Shown here: one piece after another, positions 7,334-15,032 of the stretch
Layout of the letters: the number at the start of each line of letters is the position of its first letter
Numbering within the stretch: the first letter of the stretch is position 1
From: JBEICQ01 sp046297395
GTDB taxonomy: Bacteria > Bacteroidota > Bacteroidia > UBA4408
NCBI GenBank assembly: GCA_046297395.1
Contig: JBKCNM010000039.1
Span: 1-26,253, forward strand
Direction: 5' to 3'
Length of the DNA stretch: 26,253 nucleotides
Made by a program: the position numbers and the translations under genes
Notes under the pieces: model-generated
What the model was told of the DNA's origin: nothing
The model's input: the letters and a program-made list of their open reading frames with translations, nothing else
Databases searched by the model: none

Positions 7334-8395
7334 TTACAAGGAATATCCGATTCCGTAGGTAAAATACTCAGCTTTGGCTTGATGTGACTTTAGGTTGATC
7401 TGTAGAAAACAATGCTTGCTTACATGATAACGAAGGGCCAGCGACTGATACAACAGCCCGTATTTTCCAACCCTGTCGAAAGCATAAACACCCAGCATCA
7501 CCGGGATGGTAAAACGGTTGAATACAAACTGATATCCACCGTGAATGCCCAGTTGAAGAAGCAAGCGTTCATCATTCGCCGGATTCCCGTCCAAAAGCAA
7601 TTCACGCCGGAGTGAGGAAGAATAAAAGACATCTGCACCGACAAAAAAATTACCCTTTTTCTTGCTTTTTATGTTCATGTAAAAGGCTGCGTTTATCACA
7701 GCATATCTCGCTCCCCCGGACGGATTAATTTCGCGGAATCCAGCTGTGGGAAGAATCATCAGTGCCGGAAGCTGAAAAGCATTTTTCAGGGTGTCTGTAA
7801 ACCTCTCCTTTTTATAATCAAAACGAAAAGATGCCTGGGCTGTTATTACATTGATCCCGAGATTGGGCGTACGGGAAGAACCATTGGAAAAATGACTCAG
7901 GCTTATACCGGCGCTCATCGCACAGGATTTTCCCATACGAAACATCACTCCCTGCTCCAGACGGATAAAAGCATTTACATGTGAACCGATGGCAATATTT
8001 TTATGGTTGAACTCCCGGTGAAAAGGATGTGAAATATATCCCAATCCTGATCCTGCTCGAAAATAGCGTTTCACTTTTTTTCCCCTTTCAAAGGAGAGAA
8101 ATGGATAAATGGCATAACTGTTTCCAATGAGGGTAGTTTGTCCCATGCTGCTGTAGATCAAGCCGCAACCGATTTTCGGAAAATGATAATGCTGTTTCCA
8201 GGGCACAAAAGTTTTTCCTGCGCTCAGCCAGTTGATTTCGTGAATGCCGTAATGCCTTTCATAAAAGTGCGCCATCACCTTGCGGTGTGCAAGGGTAAAA
8301 CCATAAGCATACCGATATTCCAGTGAGCCGGCAAACAGGCCGCAAGGAATACACAGCCATGCACTACACAGCAGTATCAGGAATCTGAATTTCAC
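7334..8395 (-). CDS. Acyloxyacyl hydrolase / PagL-like lipid A deacylase family outer-membrane protein
   Basis: The 353-residue protein has a signal peptide (KFRFLILLCSAWLCIPCG) and a beta-barrel-like body of alternating aromatic and small residues. The PagL hallmark is at SHFSNGSSRTPNLGINVI: His168 and Ser170 match the catalytic His-x-Ser of PagL, which removes the 3-O acyl chain from lipid A in the outer membrane. The position of PagL's catalytic Glu, 14 residues after the His, is Asn182 here, so activity is uncertain. PagL itself is about 150 residues; the long form is known in Bacteroidota. No ATG is available; GTG 8395 fits the signal peptide and overlaps the upstream CPBP gene by 32 bp. 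A GTG at 8431 is the alternative start. Confidence 0.7.
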   Translation of the reverse strand: MKFRFLILLCSAWLCIPCGLFAGSLEYRYAYGFTLAHRKVMAHFYERHYGIHEINWLSAGKTFVPWKQHYHFPKIGCGLIYSSMGQTTLIGNSYAIYPFLSFERGKKVKRYFRAGSGLGYISHPFHREFNHKNIAIGSHVNAFIRLEQGVMFRMGKSCAMSAGISLSHFSNGSSRTPNLGINVITAQASFRFDYKKERFTDTLKNAFQLPALMILPTAGFREINPSGGARYAVINAAFYMNIKSKKKGNFFVGADVFYSSSLRRELLLDGNPANDERLLLQLGIHGGYQFVFNRFTIPVMLGVYAFDRVGKYGLLYQSLALRYHVSKHCFLQINLKSHQAKAEYFTYGIGYSL

Positions 8396-9281
8396 GGTTT
8401 CGGTAAAATGCAATAATGGCAAGCACAGCACCGATCACGCCCACACCCACCAACCAAAGATCAGAAGCAGAAGCACCCAGGGTTTCGGCTGATACCGGTA
8501 GTCCGGCATGCTGAATGGCAAATGAAAGCAATACCGCAAAACCATTGTTCACCAGGTGACCGGTGATGCTTGTCCATAAAGTTCCAGACCAATGGTACCA
8601 GTAACCGAATAGTGCACCCAACAGCATTCTCGGAAAAAATCCCATAAACTGCATGTGCACCGCACTAAAAACAATGGCAGTAAGCCATATGCCTGCATGA
8701 TGATTGCGAAAAAGACGGATAAACAAAGGCTGCAATGCACCGCGGAAAATGCACTCCTCACCAATGGCAGGAAGCACTGCAACAATCAGAAAAGAAAGGA
8801 ACAAAGAACCGATGTCAGGCATTTGTAAAAATGCCTTGGTCAGTGTGGCCGCCTGTTTCTCCGAATCAATCACCCATTTGGGAAAAGGCAATTGTTCATT
8901 GCAGGTGGCAACGAAATTCACAAATGGTACCAAGCAAATCATACCTGCAGCCGACATCAGGATCAGAAAAACACCGGGTGTTTTGTGGAGTCCGGCATAA
9001 GCGAAGATGCTGCCGGAAACGAGCAATGCATATGCTGCATAGGGCAGGATAAAGGTGCCCAGTGACTGGAGCACCTGCATGGTGCGAAGCGAATTTAATA
9101 CACCGGCTTTTTCGGGTGAATTGAGCAATTCGGGGGAGCGAAAAAGATCAACATCAAAGAGCATCCGGGAAAGTAAAAAGCCAAGTATGGATGAGACAAC
9201 CAAACCGAGAAATACCAATGCGGTAAGCAGAAAAAAACGCCTGAATGGCGATAGGTTTTTAAGAGACCATGTTTCCGTCAC
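8364..9281 (-). CDS. CPBP family intramembrane metalloprotease (CAAX/Abi type)
   Basis: This multi-pass membrane protein of about 305 residues carries all three CPBP motifs: EExxxR in GEECIFRGALQP, FxxxH in IVFSAVHMQFMG, and HxxxN in ITGHLVNNG. Members are glutamyl/metal-type intramembrane proteases; in bacteria, substrates are mostly unknown. Some serve in bacteriocin immunity, but nothing here suggests that. No in-frame ATG exists. A TTG at 9302 keeps the frame open, but its bases form part of a minus-strand -7 box (TATCTTTG, 9307-9300), so a transcript would start after it. GTG 9281 is therefore the better start. It is the first gene of the CPBP-PagL-like-ribH run and overlaps the PagL-like gene by 32 bp. 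Confidence 0.85.
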   Translation of the reverse strand: MTETWSLKNLSPFRRFFLLTALVFLGLVVSSILGFLLSRMLFDVDLFRSPELLNSPEKAGVLNSLRTMQVLQSLGTFILPYAAYALLVSGSIFAYAGLHKTPGVFLILMSAAGMICLVPFVNFVATCNEQLPFPKWVIDSEKQAATLTKAFLQMPDIGSLFLSFLIVAVLPAIGEECIFRGALQPLFIRLFRNHHAGIWLTAIVFSAVHMQFMGFFPRMLLGALFGYWYHWSGTLWTSITGHLVNNGFAVLLSFAIQHAGLPVSAETLGASASDLWLVGVGVIGAVLAIIAFYRNREIQIPDTAV

Positions 9282-9288
9282 GATTCCG

Positions 9289-9296
9289 TACTTTTG
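9289..9296 (+). promoter_or_regulatory. -7 box for dusB
   Basis: TACTTTTG matches TAnnTTTG exactly and ends 11 bases before the dusB ATG at 9308. No clear -33 TTTG stands 19-21 bases upstream. It is three bases from the opposing -7 box of the CPBP gene. Confidence 0.5.
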
Positions 9297-9299
9297 CGC

Positions 9300-9307
9300 C
9301 AAAGATA
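9300..9307 (-). promoter_or_regulatory. -7 box for the CPBP-PagL-like-ribH run
   Basis: Read on the minus strand, TATCTTTG is an exact TAnnTTTG match. Transcription would begin about six bases further, near 9294, placing GTG 9281 as the first usable start codon. The box overlaps the dusB leader and makes the two promoters mutually overlapping. Confidence 0.5.
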
Positions 9308-10309
9308 ATGGTTAAAATAGGCAATATTTCCCTTGGAGATTTTCCCTTGCTGCTTGCACCAATGGAGGATGTGAGTGATCCGCCTTTTCGTTCGGTCTGT
9401 AAGAAGCATGGTGCCGATTTAATGTACACTGAGTTTATCTCTTCCGAAGGCCTGATCAGGGATGCGGCCAAAAGTCTGCAAAAGCTGGATATCTTCGAAG
9501 AAGAACGCCCCATCGGTATCCAGATTTTTGGCTCCGACATCGATGCCATGCGCGAATCAGCCATAATCTCTGCAAGGGTATCACCCGATCTGATTGACAT
9601 CAATTATGGCTGTCCGGTAAAAAATGTAGCCTGCAGAGGAGCAGGTGCTGCCCTCCTTCAGGACATTCCCAAAATGGTGGGCATGACCAAAGCCATTGTG
9701 GAAGCAACCGCTCTTCCCGTAACAGTAAAAACCCGCCTCGGCTGGGACGACCATACAAAAAATGTGCTCGAGGTGGCAGAGCGCTTGCAGGATGTGGGCA
9801 TCAAGGCCCTTACCGTGCATGGCAGAACCAGATCGCAGATGTATAAAGGACATGCCGATTGGACGCTCATTGCCCGCATCAAGGATAATCCGCGCATCCA
9901 TATTCCTGTGTTTGGCAACGGAGATGTGGACTCACCCGAGAAAGCACTCGAGATGAAGAACCGATTTGGGGTGGATGGAATCATGATTGGCAGGGCCAGC
10001 ATCGGCTATCCCTGGATCTTCAATGAGATTAAACACTTCCTTAAAACCGGACTAAAAGCCAATGCGCCGGGAATTGCCGAAAGGGCAGAAGTGTGCAGGG
10101 AGCATCTGGACTTTTCCATCCGCTGGAAGGGCCCCGTGCTCGGCATCCTGGAAATGCGCAGACATTATGCCAATTATTTCAAAGGGCTGGATCATTTCAA
10201 ACCCTTCAGGATGGAACTTGTGCATGCTTCCGGCAAGGATGAAATACTCGATATCCTGCTCCGTGTGGAAGCATTTTATGCCCGAAGTGAGGATATTGCA
10301 TTCCAGTGA
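9308..10309 (+). CDS. dusB: tRNA-dihydrouridine synthase (DusB family)
   Basis: The enzyme uses FMN and NADPH to reduce specific uridines in tRNA to dihydrouridine. The 333-residue protein has LLLAPMEDVSDPPFRSVC (FMN phosphate region), YTEFISSEGL, IGIQIFGSD, the active-site cysteine in DINYGCPVKNVACRGAG, PVTVKTRLGWDD, LTVHGRTRSQMYKG, IPVFGNGDV and GIMIGRASIGYPWIF, all standard for DusB. The frame is open back to 9269, but ATG 9308 fits both the family N-terminus and the promoter box at 9289-9296. It is transcribed divergently from the CPBP gene. It is followed by 76 bases before the Spy-like gene. Confidence 0.93.
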   Translation: MVKIGNISLGDFPLLLAPMEDVSDPPFRSVCKKHGADLMYTEFISSEGLIRDAAKSLQKLDIFEEERPIGIQIFGSDIDAMRESAIISARVSPDLIDINYGCPVKNVACRGAGAALLQDIPKMVGMTKAIVEATALPVTVKTRLGWDDHTKNVLEVAERLQDVGIKALTVHGRTRSQMYKGHADWTLIARIKDNPRIHIPVFGNGDVDSPEKALEMKNRFGVDGIMIGRASIGYPWIFNEIKHFLKTGLKANAPGIAERAEVCREHLDFSIRWKGPVLGILEMRRHYANYFKGLDHFKPFRMELVHASGKDEILDILLRVEAFYARSEDIAFQ

Positions 10310-10346
10310 TGATATCCTGTAAATACACTTCAATATCCTAAATTGC

Positions 10347-10362
10347 ATACAAAAAATTGTAT
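10347..10362. repeat. Short perfect inverted repeat upstream of the Spy-like gene
   Basis: ATACAA (10347-10352) and TTGTAT (10357-10362) flank four A residues. It sits 24 bases before ATG 10386, where an operator could lie. The overlapping TATATTG (10360-10366) is a weak variant -7 element. In AT-rich spacer DNA such a repeat can arise by chance. Confidence 0.3.
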
Positions 10363-10385
10363 ATTGGTGCACCTATTTCTTCAAC

Positions 10386-10832
10386 ATGAAACCAATCATT
10401 ATTGTCACTGCCTGCCTCGGAATTGCCTTGTATACCCAGGCCGGTCAAACTCCTGCAACTGCCAAACCAAGCAAAAAACAGGCAAAAGCTGTTAGCCTCG
10501 AGGATCGCATCAACCGCAAAACAGAGGCCATTTCCTCCGAACTTTCTCTCTCCACCGAACAGCAGAATAAATTGCATGATTTGTTGCTCAGTCGCCAGAC
10601 AAAAATTCAGCAAATCCGCAACGGTCGAAAACCACAAGAGTTATCTGAGGAAGACAAAAAGAATATCCACACCATCCGAGAAGAATATAAAAATGAGATC
10701 AAAGGAATTCTCACGGCCCAACAGTATGAGAAGTGGAAACAAAATCGCAAAAATGCCAAACAGCGACAGCAGATGATTAACGCCGATCCCAACATGCCAG
10801 ATAACAAACGCGAGCCCGGCGATTTGGATTGA
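10386..10832 (+). CDS. Exported Spy/LTxxQ-like small basic helical protein
   Basis: The 148-residue product begins with a signal peptide (MKPIIIVTACLGIALYTQAG), then a Lys/Ala/Pro linker and a long charged helical region (about residues 38-130). Two LTxxQ-like motifs, LSTEQQNKLHDLL and LTAQQYEKWKQ, are spaced as in periplasmic Spy/CpxP-type proteins, which act as ATP-independent chaperones or stress sensors. The match is by pattern only; overall similarity cannot be judged by eye. The C-terminus is polar and disordered. It precedes the large BNR-repeat protein by 13 bases and the MarR gene further on, so the three probably share a transcript. A chaperone-like role for the secreted partner is possible but unproven. 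Confidence 0.65.
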   Translation: MKPIIIVTACLGIALYTQAGQTPATAKPSKKQAKAVSLEDRINRKTEAISSELSLSTEQQNKLHDLLLSRQTKIQQIRNGRKPQELSEEDKKNIHTIREEYKNEIKGILTAQQYEKWKQNRKNAKQRQQMINADPNMPDNKREPGDLD

Positions 10833-10845
10833 TTCACCCTGATTG

Positions 10846-13650
10846 ATGCGCATGCCTTCATTCCGCCTTTCTCCTGCATTGCTTCTGTTTTATTTCCTGC
10901 TCGCAGGCATGTATTACCAACATCGTCTGCATTTTATTCCCGGGGAAGCTGATTGGAAAGAAGCAGAAAGAATGGGAGAAGCTGATGAAGTAAAGGGACG
11001 AAACGAATGGATGCGCAGCAGATATGCCGATCCCCTCACCGGTAAAATACCGGCCGGCATCCGACAAGCTGAAATGGCATTCGTGGCGGGTCTTCCGAAT
11101 GATGCTTCCTACAAGAAATCACATAATGATTCAGCTGCTCTCACCTTTAACTGGATCAAGCGTGGGCCTTGGCAAGTAGGTGGAATCACCCGTGCTTTTG
11201 CATATGATGTAAACAATCCACAAATCCTGCTTGCCGGAACCAACTCCGGAGGGATGTGGCGCTCCACAGATGGAGGTGCTTCCTGGAATGAAACTTTTCC
11301 TAAGGATGCATATGATGGAGTAACATGTATTGCGCAAGACAAAAGACCCGGAAAAACAAATATCTGGTATGCAGGTTCCGGTGATGCTTATGCATCTGCC
11401 TCCGATCCGGGTGCCTTCTACTCAGGCAATGGCCTCAGAAAGTCAACCGATGGTGGCATCACATGGACCCGTTTGCCCAACCAGGGTTCAATGTTTGCTT
11501 TTGACAATGCTTTTGATGTAACTTTTAATATTGCTACCCGCATGCAGGATACTGCCGATGTGGTTTTTGTGGCTTGCGTAGGTGGCATTTACAGGAGCAT
11601 CAACGGGGGAACAAGTTTTACCCGCGTAAGAGGAACGACGCTGGGAAATACCTATTCATTTTACACCGATGTTTGCGTTACTCCTTCGGGCATCGTTTAT
11701 GCCAGCCTCGGTAGCGATGGAACTCAGAAAGGAATTTACCGAAGCACAGATGGCATCAATTTTAAGCGCATGATGCCTGCTAATTTTCCTACCACCTACG
11801 AAAGAATAAAAATCTCTTACGCACCTTCTGATGAAAACCAACTTTATTTTTTGGTGAATGGCACCACCAATTTTGGAACGCCCGACACCAATTATGTGGG
11901 AGATGTTGAGTGGAACAGCTTGTGGAAGTTTCATTATTCCGGCGATGATTCTCTCGGAAATCCTATCGGATCATGGCATGATTTGTCATTGAACCTCCCC
12001 ACCCATGGAGGTCCTTTCGATAAGTTTTACACACAAGGATCCTACGACATGGTGGTAAAGGTTCATCCCAATGATACCAACCTGGTACTTATTGGCGGAA
12101 CCAATCTTTACCGATCAACCACCGCATTTAAAGATCCCGACCATACCACCTTTATTGGAGGATATAAACAGGGTACTGCCCTTCCGGTGGTGGAGGGTTT
12201 TGACAATCATCATCCCGATCAGCACGAGATATTTTTTCATCCGGTTAATCCTGATATCGTCTTCAGCGGATGTGATGGAGGGGTGTATAAAACAAACAAT
12301 ATCCGCGCCGCAAATATCACCTGGACTCCACTGAACAACGGGTATCTCACCACCATGTTCTACACCGTAGCCATCAACCATGCACTGCCCTCTCCGGTGG
12401 TGGTGGGAGGAGCCCAGGACAATGGCACATGGTTTACTTCATCTGATTACCTTGCACAACCATGGAAATATGTCAATGGAGGTGATGGCTCCTACTGTGC
12501 AGTAGCCGACAGCAATAAGTTTTATGTATTCTCTCTCCAGAGAGGAAAAATCCGCAAGTGCAAGGTAAACAGCAATGGGGTGGTTACCTCATGGAAAAGG
12601 ATTGAACCCATCGGTGCGAGAGATTATCAATTTATCAATCCCTTTGCACTCGATCCCAACGACAACAATATTTTATATCTCCCCGCAGGAAGAGCACTCT
12701 GGCGAAACAACATCCTCGGACAAATTCCCTTCGACAATGGTTGGGACAGCATCAGCAGCGGCTGGTACAGGCTGGCAGATACCCTCACCGGCACCAACAT
12801 GGTATTTAGTGCGATTGGTGTTTCCAAAATGCCTGCCAACACTGTTTATCTTGGAACAAGCAACCGTAATGTGTACAAAATTACCAATGCGAGCACGGGA
12901 GACGGAGTATTTACCAACATCACCTCCACCATCGCACCCAATGCATTTCCGCTTGGCGCAAATGTATCCTGTGTAGCAGTTGATCCATATGACGCCAACA
13001 AGGTGATGGTTACATTCAGCAACTACAATGTGTACAGTATTTTTTACACCAATGACGGGGGTGCTTCATGGAAAAAAGTTGCCGGCAATTTGGAATCTTC
13101 ACCCAGTGGCTCCGGCACCGGCCCTTCTGTCCGCTGGGCAACCATTGCTCATATTACACCCGATTCGGCATTGTATTTTGTGGCCACCTCAGCGGGCGTT
13201 TTTGCTACATCTGCTCTTCGCACGGATGTAGACTCTACGGTTTGGGTGCAACAAGGAACCCAAGTGATTGGCAATACTGTTTGCGACATGATGGACTATC
13301 GAGAGGCAGATAAAGTGCTAGTGGTTGCTTCGCATGCCAGAGGGATTTTTTCTACATGGCTGGATAAAACCAACGGATTGCATGCCTATTCACAAAAAGA
13401 CATTTCCTTCGGGGTGTATCCCAATCCCGCTTCAGATAGTTGGAATGTCGAAACAGAAAATCCCTTTGCAGATCCGCTCAGCGTGCAAATTATCGACATG
13501 GGCGGAAGAAGTAGATTCGCATTTACCATCCAGCCGGGCACACCTGTGAACAGGTATCGCCTTCCCTGCAGCAATCTTCCCGCAGGATTTTATTTTATTA
13601 CACTACGCTCCGGCAAATTTACCTCTATTAAAAAAGTCATTAAAATTTAA
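10846..13650 (+). CDS. Large secreted BNR/Asp-box beta-propeller protein with T9SS type A sorting domain
   Basis: The 934-residue protein has an N-terminal signal segment (SPALLLFYFLLAG), then repeated Asp-box motifs typical of sialidase/sortilin/GH74-like propellers: RSTDGGASWNE near residue 139, KSTDGGITWTR near 198, RSINGGTSFTR near 250, RSTDGINFKR near 298 and TNDGGASWKKV near 734. A SGCDGGVYKTNNI stretch near 478 and GGAQDNGTWF also belong to this propeller class. From about residue 857 it carries a T9SS C-terminal domain (YPNPASDSWN through LPAGFYFITLRSGKFTSIKKVIKI), so it is likely exported by the PorT-dependent system and anchored or released. No catalytic residues can be assigned, so an enzyme name would be speculation. 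Start ATG 10846 or 10852. Confidence 0.85.
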   Translation: MRMPSFRLSPALLLFYFLLAGMYYQHRLHFIPGEADWKEAERMGEADEVKGRNEWMRSRYADPLTGKIPAGIRQAEMAFVAGLPNDASYKKSHNDSAALTFNWIKRGPWQVGGITRAFAYDVNNPQILLAGTNSGGMWRSTDGGASWNETFPKDAYDGVTCIAQDKRPGKTNIWYAGSGDAYASASDPGAFYSGNGLRKSTDGGITWTRLPNQGSMFAFDNAFDVTFNIATRMQDTADVVFVACVGGIYRSINGGTSFTRVRGTTLGNTYSFYTDVCVTPSGIVYASLGSDGTQKGIYRSTDGINFKRMMPANFPTTYERIKISYAPSDENQLYFLVNGTTNFGTPDTNYVGDVEWNSLWKFHYSGDDSLGNPIGSWHDLSLNLPTHGGPFDKFYTQGSYDMVVKVHPNDTNLVLIGGTNLYRSTTAFKDPDHTTFIGGYKQGTALPVVEGFDNHHPDQHEIFFHPVNPDIVFSGCDGGVYKTNNIRAANITWTPLNNGYLTTMFYTVAINHALPSPVVVGGAQDNGTWFTSSDYLAQPWKYVNGGDGSYCAVADSNKFYVFSLQRGKIRKCKVNSNGVVTSWKRIEPIGARDYQFINPFALDPNDNNILYLPAGRALWRNNILGQIPFDNGWDSISSGWYRLADTLTGTNMVFSAIGVSKMPANTVYLGTSNRNVYKITNASTGDGVFTNITSTIAPNAFPLGANVSCVAVDPYDANKVMVTFSNYNVYSIFYTNDGGASWKKVAGNLESSPSGSGTGPSVRWATIAHITPDSALYFVATSAGVFATSALRTDVDSTVWVQQGTQVIGNTVCDMMDYREADKVLVVASHARGIFSTWLDKTNGLHAYSQKDISFGVYPNPASDSWNVETENPFADPLSVQIIDMGGRSRFAFTIQPGTPVNRYRLPCSNLPAGFYFITLRSGKFTSIKKVIKI

Positions 13651-13655
13651 CCTAT

Positions 13656-14117
13656 ATGCAATTAGAAGATGCAATTCATCAACAAACATTCCGCAATCAT
13701 TTTCAAAAAGCCTACATCAACATTATTTTTACGGCAGGCCACATTCACAACACTTTCAGGTCCATGTTTAGCCAATACGGACTCACCTCCCAGCAGTTTA
13801 ATGTGCTGAGGATTCTCAGGGGCAGCAAGCAGCCCCTCTCTACCCAGCAAATCCGCGACAGGATGCTTGACAAAATGTCGGATGCATCCAGGATAGTAGA
13901 TAGGTTGGTTGAGAAAAAACTCGTGCATAAATCCGTTTGTGCACATGACCGGAGACTGCTCGAAATCACCATCACACCTAAAGGCATGCAGATTCTTGGC
14001 AAGCTGGACAGATTGATTGAAGAATTTGAAAAAAAAATTCCTGAAACAGATTCCGATCATATGATTCATTTCAATCGCATGATTGACGACTTCAGACTTT
14101 ATTTCGCCGGGCAATAA
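13656..14117 (+). CDS. MarR family winged-helix transcriptional regulator
   Basis: The 153-residue protein has the MarR layout: an N-terminal dimerisation helix, YGLTSQQFNVLRILRGSKQPLSTQQIRDRM (helices leading into the HTH), recognition helix SDASRIVDRLVEKKLV, the wing with the conserved CAHDRRLLEITITPKGMQIL, and a C-terminal dimer helix. Such regulators usually repress neighbouring or own genes and release DNA on binding a phenolic or other small ligand or on oxidation; the ligand here is unknown. It starts 5 bp after the BNR gene, so it is probably the third gene of that operon and may control it. No clear operator was seen beyond the repeat at 10347-10362. Confidence 0.9.
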   Translation: MQLEDAIHQQTFRNHFQKAYINIIFTAGHIHNTFRSMFSQYGLTSQQFNVLRILRGSKQPLSTQQIRDRMLDKMSDASRIVDRLVEKKLVHKSVCAHDRRLLEITITPKGMQILGKLDRLIEEFEKKIPETDSDHMIHFNRMIDDFRLYFAGQ

Positions 14118-14265
14118 TACCCCCTTCCTCTCAGTCAAAAAACTTCTTATCATCTGCACTCCGGAACTGAAATTCCGGGGAAAAGAGTATCCATCTACTT
14201 TTTTTTAAAGTCCTTTCCTCCTGTTTTCTTTTCATTCGGCAAGTGTTTTGTAATTTGTACCCTGT

Positions 14266-15032
14266 TTGGAAAACGCACCAAAAAATACGCTTTCACTGGT
14301 AGTGATTACTTTTAACGAAGAACACAATCTCCCACGCTGCCTGCAATCAATCAATGGTCTTGTAGATGAAATCATTGTTCTTGACTCCGGCTCTACCGAC
14401 CAAACCAAAACCCTTGCACTGGCTGCAGGTGCGAGATTTCATGAGCATCCATTTGCCGGTCATATCCAGCAAAAAAACCATGCACTTTCCTTTGTTGAAA
14501 CATCCTGGGTACTCTCCTTGGATGCAGATGAGGCACTGGAGGATACCCTCAGAGAGGAATTAAAAATGCATTGTGTCATCCCTTGGCAAGTGCTTATACC
14601 ATGAACCGTCTCACCAATTATTGCGGACATTGGGTGAAGTATTGCGGCTGGTATCCCGATCAAAAACTCAGGCTCTGGAAAAAGGATGCTGGCACATGGA
14701 CAGGCATCAATCCTCACGATCGGTTTGTTTTGCACAAAGGACTGAAACCACTGCATCTGAATGGAAACATTTTACATTTTAGTTACCACTCTGTGGAGCA
14801 GCACCGCAAACAGGCACTCAGGTTTGCCCAGATTGCCGCTGAACAATTGCATGCCCTCGGCAAAAGGTATCCCGCCTGGCAAGCACCGCTCAGGGCAGGA
14901 TTCAGGTTCTTCAGAGATTTTTTTCTGAAGAAAGGCATACTTGATGGCAAAACAGGATTCACCATCTGCAGGATTTCTGCTTGGTCGACCTACAAAAAAT
15001 ATTCACTCCTGGCTGAAATGAACAATGGATAA
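14266..15032 (+). pseudogene. Glycosyltransferase family 2 (WaaE/KdtX-like), split by a -1 frameshift
   Basis: The first part (14266-14604, TTG start) has the GT2 N-terminus LSLVVITFNEEHNLPRCLQS, IIVLDSGSTDQT, and the DxD-type LSLDADEAL. Its proper continuation is in the frame beginning near 14562: LASAYTMNRL, CGWYPDQKLRLWKK, GINPHDRF and a C-terminal helical region to TAA 15030-15032. Five A residues stand at 14562-14566 where six would keep one frame (EEL-K-N-AL). Rejoined, the protein is about 255 residues, the usual length of WaaE-like transferases that add sugar to the LPS core. It is either inactivated, rescued by slippage, or a sequencing error. It overlaps the next GT4 gene by 8 bp. 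No ATG is possible, as TAA stands at 14251-14253. Confidence 0.85.

Noticed and set aside
8364..9281. CPBP protease as an immunity or defence gene
   Set aside because: The CPBP family includes bacteriocin-immunity members, but no bacteriocin or toxin gene is next to it; its neighbours are a lipid A deacylase-like gene, ribH and dusB.
14161..14178. Hairpin CCGGAA/TTCCGG after the MarR gene as a terminator
   Set aside because: The stem is clear, but no T-run follows on the plus strand, so it is at most a folded spacer. The rest of 14118-14265 shows nothing convincing.
14571..15032. Second half of the GT2 as an independent gene
   Set aside because: It lacks a GT2 N-terminus and DxD, and joins seamlessly to the first half if one A is restored.
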